Made by a program: the position numbers and the translations under genes. A stretch of 64,000 nucleotides of DNA from an uncultured Fibrobacter sp. GTDB taxonomy: Bacteria > Fibrobacterota > Fibrobacteria > Fibrobacterales > Fibrobacteraceae. Position 1 is the first letter of the stretch; each line of letters starts with the position of its first letter. The DNA is taken from assembly GCA_946186895.1 (NCBI GenBank), contig CAMHOW010000005.1, positions 18,792-82,791 of the forward strand, given 5' to 3'. The notes under the pieces are model-generated. The model was not told the DNA's origin and searched no databases. It saw only the letters and a program-made list of their open reading frames with translations. This document shows positions 35,528-43,019 of the stretch, in pieces.

Positions 35528-35646
35528 CGGGAAAATCCCACTTTTTAGGGAGAGGAACGTGCCAGCCGTCCAAAGAGAATTGTATTTTTCTGTGCGGTAC
35601 CGAATGATACCTTTAAAAATGCACAAACTGCAAAAAAGGTTAAATT

Positions 35647-36678
35647 ATGCTTGATTTGAATACTGTCGATTGGAAGACGCTCCCCTTCGGTTATTATGAC
35701 ACCGATTACAATGTCCGCTGCTACTACCGCAATGGCAAGTGGGGCAAGGTCGAACTTTCTTCTTCCAAGGACATCAGCATCCACATGGCCGCCACTTGCT
35801 TGCACTACGGCCAGGAAGGTTTCGAAGGCCTCAAGGCTTACACGGGCAAGGACGGCAAGGTCCGTATCTTCCGCGTCGACGAAAATGCCAAGCGCATGCA
35901 GAACACGGCTAACCGCGTGCTCATGGCCGTACCGCCGGTCGAACTGTTCCGCGAGATGGTCCACACAGTGGTGAAGGCCAACGCCCGCTTTATTCCGCCG
36001 TACGGTCACGGTGCAACGCTCTACATCCGCCCGCTCCTCATCGGTACGAGCCCGGAAGTCGGCGTGAAGCCCTCCGACGAATACCTGCTGTTGATGTTCG
36101 TGACTCCGGTGGGTCCATACTTCAAGGACGGTTTCAAGCCTGTTGATATGATGATCAGCCGCAACTTCGACCGCGCCGCTCCGCAGGGTACGGGTACGGT
36201 GAAGGTCGGCGGTAACTACGCTGCCAGCTTGCTTTCCCTCGCCGAGGCCAAGAAGCTTGGTTACTCCAGCACCATCTACCTGGACGCGAAGGAAAAGAAG
36301 TACATCGACGAATGCGGTCCGGCAAACTTCTTCGGCATCAAGGGCAAGACCTACGTGACCCCGAAGTCCGAATCCATTCTGCCGTCCATTACGAACAAGA
36401 GTTTGCAGCAGTTGGCTGAATACCTCGGCTACACTGTGGAACGCCGCCAGGTTCCGTTCGAAGAACTCGCTGAATTCTCCGAAACCGCCGAATGCGGTAC
36501 CGCCGCCGTGATTACCCCGATCAAGAAGATTGTGGATCCGGTTGCCGGCAAGGAATTCACCTACGGTGACGGCGTGAATCCGGGCCCTGTCTGCACGGAA
36601 CTCTTCACGAAGTACACTGCCATCCAGTTCGGTGAAGCCGAAGACCCGTTTGGCTGGACTGAAGTGGTGGACGTGTAA
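35647..36678 (+). CDS. ilvE: branched-chain amino acid aminotransferase
   Basis: The 343-residue PLP fold-type IV enzyme interconverts branched-chain amino acids and their 2-oxo acids with glutamate. Seen motifs: HYGQEGFEGLKAYTGKDG at the N-terminus, the catalytic Lys in GTGTVKVGGNYAAS (about residue 190), YIDECGPANFFGI and the phosphate-binding ECGTAAVITPI. Length fits group II BCATs. AAGG precedes the ATG by seven bases. A palindrome-rich spacer and a strong terminator follow. It marks the right boundary of the pectin locus and the left boundary of an AT-rich region. Confidence 0.95.
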   Translation: MLDLNTVDWKTLPFGYYDTDYNVRCYYRNGKWGKVELSSSKDISIHMAATCLHYGQEGFEGLKAYTGKDGKVRIFRVDENAKRMQNTANRVLMAVPPVELFREMVHTVVKANARFIPPYGHGATLYIRPLLIGTSPEVGVKPSDEYLLLMFVTPVGPYFKDGFKPVDMMISRNFDRAAPQGTGTVKVGGNYAASLLSLAEAKKLGYSSTIYLDAKEKKYIDECGPANFFGIKGKTYVTPKSESILPSITNKSLQQLAEYLGYTVERRQVPFEELAEFSETAECGTAAVITPIKKIVDPVAGKEFTYGDGVNPGPVCTELFTKYTAIQFGEAEDPFGWTEVVDV

Positions 36679-36684
36679 GAGGCC

Positions 36685-36711
36685 ATCCTGAGCCCTGAAA
36701 GGGCGAAGGAT
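36685..36711. repeat. imperfect palindrome of the CATCCTGAG type
   Basis: ATCCTGAGCCC and GGGCGAAGGAT pair imperfectly around TGAAA. From memory, this sort of ATCCTGAGC...GAAGGAT hairpin is a dispersed intergenic repeat in many bacterial genomes. Confidence 0.4.
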
Positions 36712-36723
36712 CCAGACCCGAAG

Positions 36724-36946
36724 TTATAAACGATAATTTCCCGCGGCATCTGTCGCGGGAATTTTCATATTTCCGACTACAGTCTCGTCGATCAGGTCGT
36801 CAATCATTGCGCTGGGAATCATGTCTCTTGCCAGCCTTTCAAGTATCTGTTTAGGGGTGCGGCGCACTCGCAATCAGTTCGTACCATGCGAGTTCCTCGG
36901 GAGCGATGGAATCCTTGAACTTTTCAAGCCCTCGTACTTCAATTCT
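36724..36946 (-). pseudogene. possible frameshifted gene remnant
   Basis: On the minus strand, after the 36947 gene, two adjacent frames read as plausible protein pieces: one ending LEKFKDSIAPEELAWYELIA and, after a +/-1 shift, RTPKQILERLARDMIPSAM continuing through MIDDLIDETVVGNM to a stop at 36724. Neither piece has its own start signal. The last codons run through the ilvE terminator stem. It may be a decayed gene or chance coding; I cannot name a family. Confidence 0.3.
36737..36766. terminator. terminator after ilvE
   Basis: TTCCCGCG (36738-36745) and CGCGGGAA (36754-36761) form a perfect 8-bp stem around GCATCTGT, followed by TTTTC on the plus strand. The mirrored A/T flanks would permit function in both directions. 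Confidence 0.82.
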
Positions 36947-37741
36947 TTATCGCTGATGTTGCGTGAATTTTTTCAGCCATTTTTCTTTTGCTTCTTCGGT
37001 AAAGTGCAGGCGTGCGCCCACAACCTTTAGGTCGCTTTCGGGGACGCGGTAATAGACATAGCCGTCTTTATCCGGTTCGCTGTGGTCAAAATCCAGAAGG
37101 TTGCCTTTTTCTCCCTTTTCGTTAAAGATGCGTAGGGACTCGCCATCGTTTGTTTTGAGTGCAGTCGTAATGTCAGATACAATAAGGTTTCCTTCGGTCC
37201 TAGAATTATGCCTGTTTATGTCGAAGGAAGCAAGTTCCCATTCACTCAACCCTTTTTCGGATTCCAGCAGTTTTTTTACGGGAAGGGCGCAATTGCCCTT
37301 ACCATCGTAATCGGAATCAAAACTATACTGGAATTTCCCCTTTTTTGCCTTGCCGGAGCCGTCTTCAAGAATTTTTTTCTCTAAATCAATTTTAAATTCA
37401 AGCCCATCGGCAGCCATTTTCTCAAACACCTTTACAGGCAAAGTGTTTGAAGTTTGGAAACATAACTTGCCGCTCAAAATACCGCGTAGTTCAAGCCCAT
37501 CGCCGTAATAGTCCATAACACCTGGTGATGTTCCCCAGTTTTCTAATCGCCATTCTTCTCTTATGCAGCAGTTCTTGTGCCAATCCGGGTTGTTGCCGCT
37601 GAACATGTCTTCTGTCCATTCCTTCGGTTCAGGGATAACAAGCGACAAAGAGAACTTACCATCGCCCTCGCCGTAGAGCTCGATGAACTTTTGGATGTTC
37701 TCTTCGTTCATCCAGATGGTGGTGGTGACGGTGGTGTTCAT
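36947..37741 (-). CDS. unknown protein, YubB ferredoxin-like N-terminus
   Basis: The 264-residue cytosolic protein has no signal peptide or membrane segment. The N-terminal segment (PEPKEWTEDMFSG, then NPDWHKNCCIREEWRLENWG) resembles the YubB/DUF1281 ferredoxin-like domain found in plasmid and phage proteins, where an NWG-type motif is typical. The rest is charged and without a motif that I recognise; the end is KEKWLKKFTQHQR. No strong ribosome binding site precedes 37741, and a start at an internal Met is possible. It is the last gene of a run of minus-strand accessory genes. Confidence 0.68.
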   Translation of the reverse strand: MNTTVTTTIWMNEENIQKFIELYGEGDGKFSLSLVIPEPKEWTEDMFSGNNPDWHKNCCIREEWRLENWGTSPGVMDYYGDGLELRGILSGKLCFQTSNTLPVKVFEKMAADGLEFKIDLEKKILEDGSGKAKKGKFQYSFDSDYDGKGNCALPVKKLLESEKGLSEWELASFDINRHNSRTEGNLIVSDITTALKTNDGESLRIFNEKGEKGNLLDFDHSEPDKDGYVYYRVPESDLKVVGARLHFTEEAKEKWLKKFTQHQR

Positions 37742-37777
37742 GGGAAATAATTTTACCGATGCTTAAACAATGCTTTC

Positions 37778-38731
37778 TTATTCAAACAAGGCGTTGATTT
37801 CTTCGCTAGTGAATTTTGTGCCAACGAACATGTCGGTTATATCTGTTCCGGATTTCCATTTTTTCGTGAGATTCCATTTTCTGATGTCGCCATGGAATTG
37901 AGAATGGCTAAACATATGAACCATATCTGTTACGTTGGACACATCCCACGTGCTTAAGTTGCCATCGAATGCGGAATCAAAGAACATGTAACCCATGTTT
38001 GTAACTTTGGAAACATTCCATTTTGAAATGTCTCTATTGAATTTTGAATCAAAGAACATACTATTCATGTTAGTAACATTAGATACATCCCAGTTGCTAA
38101 TGTCTCCATTGAAATTGCAACATCCGAATAAACTGCTAAGGGGGCCGCTAAACATATGATCCATGTTTGTAACTTTGGAAACATTCCATTTTGATATGTC
38201 ACTATTGAAATCTGCGCAATAGAACATGGATCTCATATTTGTGACTTCAGACACATTCCATTTGCTTATATCCCCGTTAAACTTAGCTTCGTAGAACATG
38301 GATCTCATATTCGTGACTTTGGATACATTCCATTTGCTTATATCCCCATTAAAAATTGTCTGCGAAAAACATCCTTCCATGTTTGTTACGTTGGACACAT
38401 TCCAGTTACTAAGGTCCCCTTCAAATTTTTTGTTCTTGCGAAACATTTTTTCCATTGTTGTTACATTGGAAACATTCCACTTGCGAATATCGCCATTGAA
38501 GTCTGATTCTTCGAACAAGTGGCTCATGTCAGTAATTTGCGAAACGTCAATGAAATTTAGATTGCAGTTAGGCCCATTTTTTTCAATGGTTTCTTTGATA
38601 ATCTTCTCTAACTCGGCCTTACTTTGTGGTTGAATATTAGAACGATTTGCTGTTGAAACTGCCTTTGATATTATCGAGTCGAATTCATCTTCGTTAGTAT
38701 TGTTGTTGAATAGTTTGCTAAAAAATGACAT
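37778..38731 (-). CDS. BspA-like (DUF285) leucine-rich repeat protein without signal peptide
   Basis: The 317-residue protein consists, from about residue 65 on, of nine repeats of 25 residues of the form TNMxxMFxxxxFNGDISKWNVSKV, the BspA/Mycoplasma lipoprotein DUF285 repeat. One repeat carries an 8-residue insertion (SGPLSSLFGCC). The N-terminal 60 residues are polar and helical and include no signal peptide or lipobox, unlike most surface BspA proteins. AGGAG lies nine bases before the ATG. Such repeats make protein-protein contacts; a partner is not evident. Neighbours are equally orphan-like accessory genes. Confidence 0.82.
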   Translation of the reverse strand: MSFFSKLFNNNTNEDEFDSIISKAVSTANRSNIQPQSKAELEKIIKETIEKNGPNCNLNFIDVSQITDMSHLFEESDFNGDIRKWNVSNVTTMEKMFRKNKKFEGDLSNWNVSNVTNMEGCFSQTIFNGDISKWNVSKVTNMRSMFYEAKFNGDISKWNVSEVTNMRSMFYCADFNSDISKWNVSKVTNMDHMFSGPLSSLFGCCNFNGDISNWDVSNVTNMNSMFFDSKFNRDISKWNVSKVTNMGYMFFDSAFDGNLSTWDVSNVTDMVHMFSHSQFHGDIRKWNLTKKWKSGTDITDMFVGTKFTSEEINALFE

Positions 38732-38751
38732 GATCGCATTCTCCTAACTGT

Positions 38752-39813
38752 TTATTGTTTCTCGTATTTCTGTTTCAATTCTTTTTGTTCTTTTATAAAA
38801 TCATGTCCTATTGTGTTTTGACAACCATAACACATTCTTTTGATGATGTCCTTTTTTTGTATGGGGTTTCCGTCAATATACTCTTGTTCAAAGGTTCTAA
38901 TGGGATTTTTGTCTGCATTAAATATTTTTTTGCAGAAATCGCATTGTACGCCGTTTTCTATCGGAGCGTCTTTGATGCAACGAACGGAACGCTCGTGGTA
39001 AAAACAATTGATGCAGCCTTTAGCTTTTTTATAAGCGTAGCCAATGTCTGTTCCATTTTTATATAATTCAAAATAGAAAACATCATCACCATCGCCGAAA
39101 TATTCAACACCATCGGGAATTATTTTTGAAGATGTCCAAAAATGAGTGCGGTTTCCCATATCATCATATGCATAATAACAACACTCTTCTTTATCACTAT
39201 AAGACCACCAGCGTAAGCCTGCAGGTAATGCCGAAAAACCGAAAGCATCTATTCCATCGCCCCACTCTTCTGCCCTTAATGCATCACTCGCGTCATATTC
39301 TTTGGCAATAAAGTTTTTAAGTTGATTAAAATCCTCAATACTTGGCAAATGCCAACCTGGAGGACAAGCTTCCATAGCGGTTTCCCATGTGTATAGCCTG
39401 CCATATTTTTTAACATTCGAAGCGTCGTCATCATAAGCATGGCTACCGCCTTTGGGTGGTCGGTATCTCAAGTTCTCAGCCATCCAAACTTGGTTGCCGA
39501 TCTTGCAGGTTTTGTAAACTTCGCCGTCGCGCGGGTCGGTGAATGTTTCTTCTGTGTCGCTTGATTTGTTGTTGTCAACAATGTTTTCTTTTGCTGAACT
39601 GCTTTCGTCAGTACTATTCTTTGACTCTGTTTTCTCTGCGACTGGCGTGGCTACATCCTGTGGTGCACCGCAGCTAAAACAGAACTTTGCGTTATTTGGC
39701 AGCTCTGCTCCGCATTTGATGCATTTTTTATTTTGCGAAACAGGGGTCCCGCATTCCATACAGAATTTTGCAGCCTCATCAAGTTCGGCTCCGCATTTAG
39801 AACATACTGGCAT
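38752..39813 (-). CDS. zinc-ribbon/FISUMP fusion protein, probably cytosolic
   Basis: The 353-residue protein opens with two zinc ribbons (CSKCGAELDEAAKFCMECG and CIKCGAELPNNAKFCFSCG), then an acidic Ser/Asp linker (about 55-90). Residues about 92-285 are a complete FISUMP domain: FTDPRDGEVYKTCKIG, VWMAENLRYR, CPPGWHLPS, FGFSALPAG and RSVRCIKD. The C-terminus (about 290-353) has CDFCKKIF and CYGCQN, another Cys4-type site. There is no signal peptide. In this family the domain usually sits on secreted or lipid-anchored proteins, so this appears to be an intracellular variant. AAGGA precedes the ATG by eight bases. Confidence 0.85.
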   Translation of the reverse strand: MPVCSKCGAELDEAAKFCMECGTPVSQNKKCIKCGAELPNNAKFCFSCGAPQDVATPVAEKTESKNSTDESSSAKENIVDNNKSSDTEETFTDPRDGEVYKTCKIGNQVWMAENLRYRPPKGGSHAYDDDASNVKKYGRLYTWETAMEACPPGWHLPSIEDFNQLKNFIAKEYDASDALRAEEWGDGIDAFGFSALPAGLRWWSYSDKEECCYYAYDDMGNRTHFWTSSKIIPDGVEYFGDGDDVFYFELYKNGTDIGYAYKKAKGCINCFYHERSVRCIKDAPIENGVQCDFCKKIFNADKNPIRTFEQEYIDGNPIQKKDIIKRMCYGCQNTIGHDFIKEQKELKQKYEKQ

Positions 39814-39863
39814 ATAAATATCCTTGAGAATATGGTTTGGTTTTTGTTGTGGATAGCTGTTTT

Positions 39864-40184
39864 CTAAACAAAATCTTTCTGCAAGTCCAAAAGCTTTCTT
39901 TCTTCTTGAAGATCTTTATACTTTGAAATATCCTTGTTTATTTTATCTAGATATTCGGCTTTGATGTAATCGAGAAAACCGGTCATTAAAGTTGGTGGAA
40001 CTCCGTTGTGACCCTTTGGTATCTCGTAATCAAAATGATTTCCGAATCTGATTTTGTCGCCAGGCTCACGAGTTACGTTGACATCGTAATCAGCAATGAC
40101 TTTAAGATAGTCAAATGTGTATTCCATTGTCTTCATTTGTTCGTCAAATGCAGCCACACCTTTTCTAATATCATTCTGAGTCAT
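39864..40184 (-). CDS. small hypothetical protein
   Basis: Unrecognised 106-residue acidic/basic protein starting MTQNDIRKGVAAFDEQMK and ending in a charged helix (DISKYKDLQEERKLLDLQ). It lacks a signal peptide. ATG 40184 is chosen over an upstream codon at 40247, which would overlap the 40204 gene. It lies in a run of small minus-strand genes, each with its own ribosome binding site. Confidence 0.6.
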   Translation of the reverse strand: MTQNDIRKGVAAFDEQMKTMEYTFDYLKVIADYDVNVTREPGDKIRFGNHFDYEIPKGHNGVPPTLMTGFLDYIKAEYLDKINKDISKYKDLQEERKLLDLQKDFV

Positions 40185-40203
40185 AATATCTCGTTTTATT
40201 AGT

Positions 40204-40389
40204 TTACTTAATACTGTTGCAGGACTTCTGCGAGCCTTTTTCGTCAAAGGTGTAGGCGAAGTTGCCTCTTTTTACGGTGACTGTTGTCGATGTGTATCCC
40301 ATAAGTTCGCCTGTGATGCAAGCTGTCTGGGAATTCTTTTCGTTCTTCACGTAAACGAAGTTTCCTTTTTGAATTGCGACTGAAATCAT
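40204..40389 (-). CDS. 61-residue protein with an internal duplication
   Basis: Unrecognised family. The sequence is two copies of one 25-residue unit: VAIQKGNFVYVKNEKNSQTAC (residues about 4-24) and VTVKRGNFAYTFDEKGSQKSC (about 37-57), each with an alternating beta pattern and a closing Cys. AGAGG precedes the ATG. A small two-repeat beta barrel or a homodimer-like fold is likely. The matching C at the end of each copy might pair or bind metal. Confidence 0.65.
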   Translation of the reverse strand: MISVAIQKGNFVYVKNEKNSQTACITGELMGYTSTTVTVKRGNFAYTFDEKGSQKSCNSIK

Positions 40390-40467
40390 AATGGACCTCT
40401 TAAGGTTTATTGTTTTGCTCCGTTTTGTAGCTCATTCCAGTTTGGAACAGAAAAAGGGACAAAATTT

Positions 40468-40701
40468 TTAGAAATAGCTTTTAATTTGTTCTACTCTTTG
40501 GATTTCTTGCTGGATGTGAGTTTGCGAACAACCTTGTTGAGCCAAGTAGTTTTGTGCTTCTGTAACGAAATCAACAAAACTAACTCCACTTTGGAGAGCT
40601 TGAATTAATGCATCACGTGCTCTTGCAATGTCAGCCGGATGTCTCGCAAATTTATGGTCTGCGATTCCAAAAGAACCATGTAATAGTTGTTTCCAGTTCA
40701 T
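40468..40701 (-). CDS. 77-residue hypothetical protein
   Basis: An all-helical small protein (MNWKQLLHGSFGI at the N-terminus, then ADIARARDALIQALQSG, then a coiled end). No family recognised. TTAGGAG lies six to seven bases before the ATG, a good ribosome binding site supporting translation. Part of the small-gene run. Confidence 0.68.
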   Translation of the reverse strand: MNWKQLLHGSFGIADHKFARHPADIARARDALIQALQSGVSFVDFVTEAQNYLAQQGCSQTHIQQEIQRVEQIKSYF

Positions 40702-40726
40702 ACATTCTCCTAATTTGACTAGTCTG

Positions 40727-40909
40727 TTACTTGTACCAAGATGGCGGAGTGTCGCTACAAGCTCTGTTAAGAATGTAGGTAAGCGAGGGCCATTTCCCCT
40801 TCAAGATTTTTTCTGCTTCGCTCATCGATGACATTGATAGTGGAATGCAGTCGTACACATACTGCCCCGAACCTTTTACTTGAAATTTAAACCAATGGTT
40901 ACGTATCAT
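40727..40909 (-). CDS. 60-residue hypothetical protein
   Basis: A short protein (MIRNHWFKFQVKGSGQYVYD to the terminal DTPPSWYK), rich in aromatic residues. No family recognised. AAGGAG lies seven bases before the ATG, among the better ribosome binding sites here, so translation is likely. It is 14 bases downstream of the amidohydrolase stop and 25 bases upstream of the 77-residue gene start. Confidence 0.65.
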   Translation of the reverse strand: MIRNHWFKFQVKGSGQYVYDCIPLSMSSMSEAEKILKGKWPSLTYILNRACSDTPPSWYK

Positions 40910-40923
40910 GATTTACTCCTTGT

Positions 40924-41799
40924 TTAATTGAAAATTCGTTGAGCGTTCTGCCAAGACATCTCTTTCCACGAGTCGCCAGCAATCTTTGAACTGGTAGAAA
41001 TACGACTTCGCAAATATCTTGGCAGAGAACTTTTTAGATGTCGCCCGGGAATCGGCGTGTCAGTGCCAAAAAGGATTCTGTCGGCAAATCCTGCTTTTAC
41101 CAACAATTCCAAGTGTTCGTGCTGCATAAATGCCGTATCGACAAAAGCGTTCAAGCAATTCTTTAGAATTTCCATCGTTTGGTCAATAGGGCGACCATGG
41201 GCAAGGATTATCTTGACCGTTGAATATTTCTGGCACACCCCTTTATAAATCCCCGCGAAACAGTTGTCCTTCTCGCCAGTGTGGAGCATTATGGCGAGGT
41301 TCCTTTCGCTTGCTATATCAAAAGCCCTTTGCATTAGTCGGCTAGACGGATTCCATTTTTCAGAACCTCCATGAATTTTGAGTCCCTTGATTTTATCATC
41401 TAGATATAACGACAAATCGCGTGACTTTTGCAGCATGGAATGTGTTGCCCACAAAAAGGGAACCGCACGCCCTTCGGACAACTCATGCATCGCGTCGCGT
41501 TCTTCACGCATGAATGCGGCATCATCCGTTACAATGTTTGAAGTGCTCGAATAGGCAAAATGGGTAATCCCAGCCAACCTCAATGTTCGCAGGATTCGTG
41601 GGGGCGTATAGTAGTCGTCGAAATACTGCCCCATATGAACATGGACATCGAACGGGCCGATGGTGGCGTTTTCGCTAGCAGCCTTGTTTTGTAAACTAGA
41701 ATTTACACTGGGGGAGGGTAATAGATTCAACATCCCGCTATATGCGGATTTGCTGGCTGCATGGTGCGCTTTTCTATTACCAAGGGTATTCATGCTCAT
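40924..41799 (-). CDS. amidohydrolase-2 family metal-dependent hydrolase
   Basis: The 291-residue protein has the TIM-barrel amidohydrolase (PF04909-like) metal-binding pattern: FDVHVHMG (first two His), KGLKIHGG (Lys/His region), IMLHTGEKD (third His), ILAHGRP (fourth His) and LFGTDTPIPG (metal-binding Asp). The first 45 residues are Ser/Ala-rich and not part of the barrel. Substrate unknown; relatives include decarboxylases and hydrolases. AAAGGA precedes the ATG by eight bases. It is the first gene of the accessory minus-strand run, divergent from the Rpn-type nuclease gene. Confidence 0.85.
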   Translation of the reverse strand: MSMNTLGNRKAHHAASKSAYSGMLNLLPSPSVNSSLQNKAASENATIGPFDVHVHMGQYFDDYYTPPRILRTLRLAGITHFAYSSTSNIVTDDAAFMREERDAMHELSEGRAVPFLWATHSMLQKSRDLSLYLDDKIKGLKIHGGSEKWNPSSRLMQRAFDIASERNLAIMLHTGEKDNCFAGIYKGVCQKYSTVKIILAHGRPIDQTMEILKNCLNAFVDTAFMQHEHLELLVKAGFADRILFGTDTPIPGRHLKSSLPRYLRSRISTSSKIAGDSWKEMSWQNAQRIFN

Positions 41800-42054
41800 A
41801 AATATATCCTTTTTTAGGGGAAAATAACCCTTTTTTTAATTTTTTCAAAAATGTCCGTTTATAGGGTGGGTGCTTTCCCCGAGTCCATTTTTTCTGTTTT
41901 TCGCTATAGAATCCCTAAAAAAGGTGCTTTTGGGGAAAAGTATGTAAATATTTTTTTAGCAATGCTGTTTTCGGGTCAAAAAAGAGTCTATAGAGAAGGC
42001 GGGGAGTGTTTCCCTGCCAATATCCCGCCTGCATTTGGGCGGAAAGGATCTCTA

Positions 42055-42969
42055 ATGACACGAAGTGAATTTATAACCTTTGTGAAGGATGTGCACGAGC
42101 ATCCCGAACATTTGGCCGAATACCGTAAAAAATACAAGAATGTATATCCCTTCAGTGATGGGATTTTCAAGATGCTCATGGCGAATGAGGCAAAACCCGA
42201 ACGGACGGTGAAGTTTCTCAACGCAATGCTTGCTCTTACGGGTGACAACGCTATCAAGACCTATACTTTGGGCGTTCCTGAGAATCCTGGTGTGCTGAAC
42301 GATAAAACCGCTATTTTTGACATCTACGGTACAACCCAGGCGGGCGAGCCTGTGCTTATCGAGGTTCAGCAGAATTTCAATATGTTATTCATTGACAGGC
42401 TCATCTACTATACCGCTCGAGTGGTTTCGCGCACGGTCAAGAAGGCTCAAGATTACAATTTGCCGCACATTTATGTTCTCTCGCTCTTGACCGAGAATCA
42501 GTTTCCGACGGAGAGAGATACTTACCTGCATCATACGCAATTGGTTCGAAACCGTCATTTGTTTTATGACAAGTTGGATATCTACTTGGTTGAAATGGAG
42601 AAGTTTTTCGCTATTGATGACCGCACTTCGCTGGAAAAGCGAGAACGGTCTGATAGGGCCGAGATGCTGCGCATATTTAGGGATGTCCTTGAGGATAGAG
42701 AAATCCCCGAAGAAAAATTGAAGAAACTGCTTGACAAGGATTTTGCAAAAGATGTATCTTTGAAAGGGTATACTGACGAAACTCTTCTGAACGAGGTTGA
42801 CGGAATGACGGACATGCTATACGAAAAACAGGGCTCGTACTTGCAGGGGAAAGAAGATAGCCGTAAAGAAGTTGCCAGAATTTTGATTGATGCTGGAAAA
42901 CTGACTCCCGAGGAGGCCGTCTCCCTTTTGCATGTTTCAACAAGTGATGTTCTGCCCGACGTAAAATAA
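42055..42969 (+). CDS. Rpn-family recombination-promoting nuclease (PD-(D/E)XK)
   Basis: The 304-residue protein matches the Rpn/YhgA-like transposase-associated nuclease family: YPFSDGIFKMLMANEAKPERTVKFLNAML at the start (broken here by the rule, residues about 28-58), FDIYGTTQAGEPVLIEVQQ with the D...ExQ active site, and LIYYTARVVSRTV after it. The C-terminal LQGKEDSRKEVARILIDAGKLT is the usual helical tail with a terminal repeat. ATG 42055 is chosen since AAAGGA lies just ahead; the upstream open frame (from 41851) is rich in chance codons. Such genes are mobile-like and vary between strains; it sits at the edge of the accessory region. Confidence 0.85.
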   Translation: MTRSEFITFVKDVHEHPEHLAEYRKKYKNVYPFSDGIFKMLMANEAKPERTVKFLNAMLALTGDNAIKTYTLGVPENPGVLNDKTAIFDIYGTTQAGEPVLIEVQQNFNMLFIDRLIYYTARVVSRTVKKAQDYNLPHIYVLSLLTENQFPTERDTYLHHTQLVRNRHLFYDKLDIYLVEMEKFFAIDDRTSLEKRERSDRAEMLRIFRDVLEDREIPEEKLKKLLDKDFAKDVSLKGYTDETLLNEVDGMTDMLYEKQGSYLQGKEDSRKEVARILIDAGKLTPEEAVSLLHVSTSDVLPDVK

Positions 42970-42992
42970 GGTTGCCAATATGACCAATGATG

Positions 42993-43019
42993 CCCGCAGC
43001 GCCTGTTGCGGGATTTTTT
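42993..43019 (+). terminator. terminator after the Rpn nuclease gene
   Basis: CCCGCA and TGCGGG pair around GCGCCTGT, followed by ATTTTTT. It touches the stop codon of the convergent recD2 gene. Confidence 0.85.

Noticed and set aside
36821..37030. 69-residue plus-strand frame
   Set aside because: Overlaps the end of the 36947 gene antisense and the possible remnant; no start signal.
36724..42969. integrated phage or transposon
   Set aside because: No integrase, transposase, structural phage gene or flanking direct repeat was found; only an Rpn-type nuclease is mobile-like.
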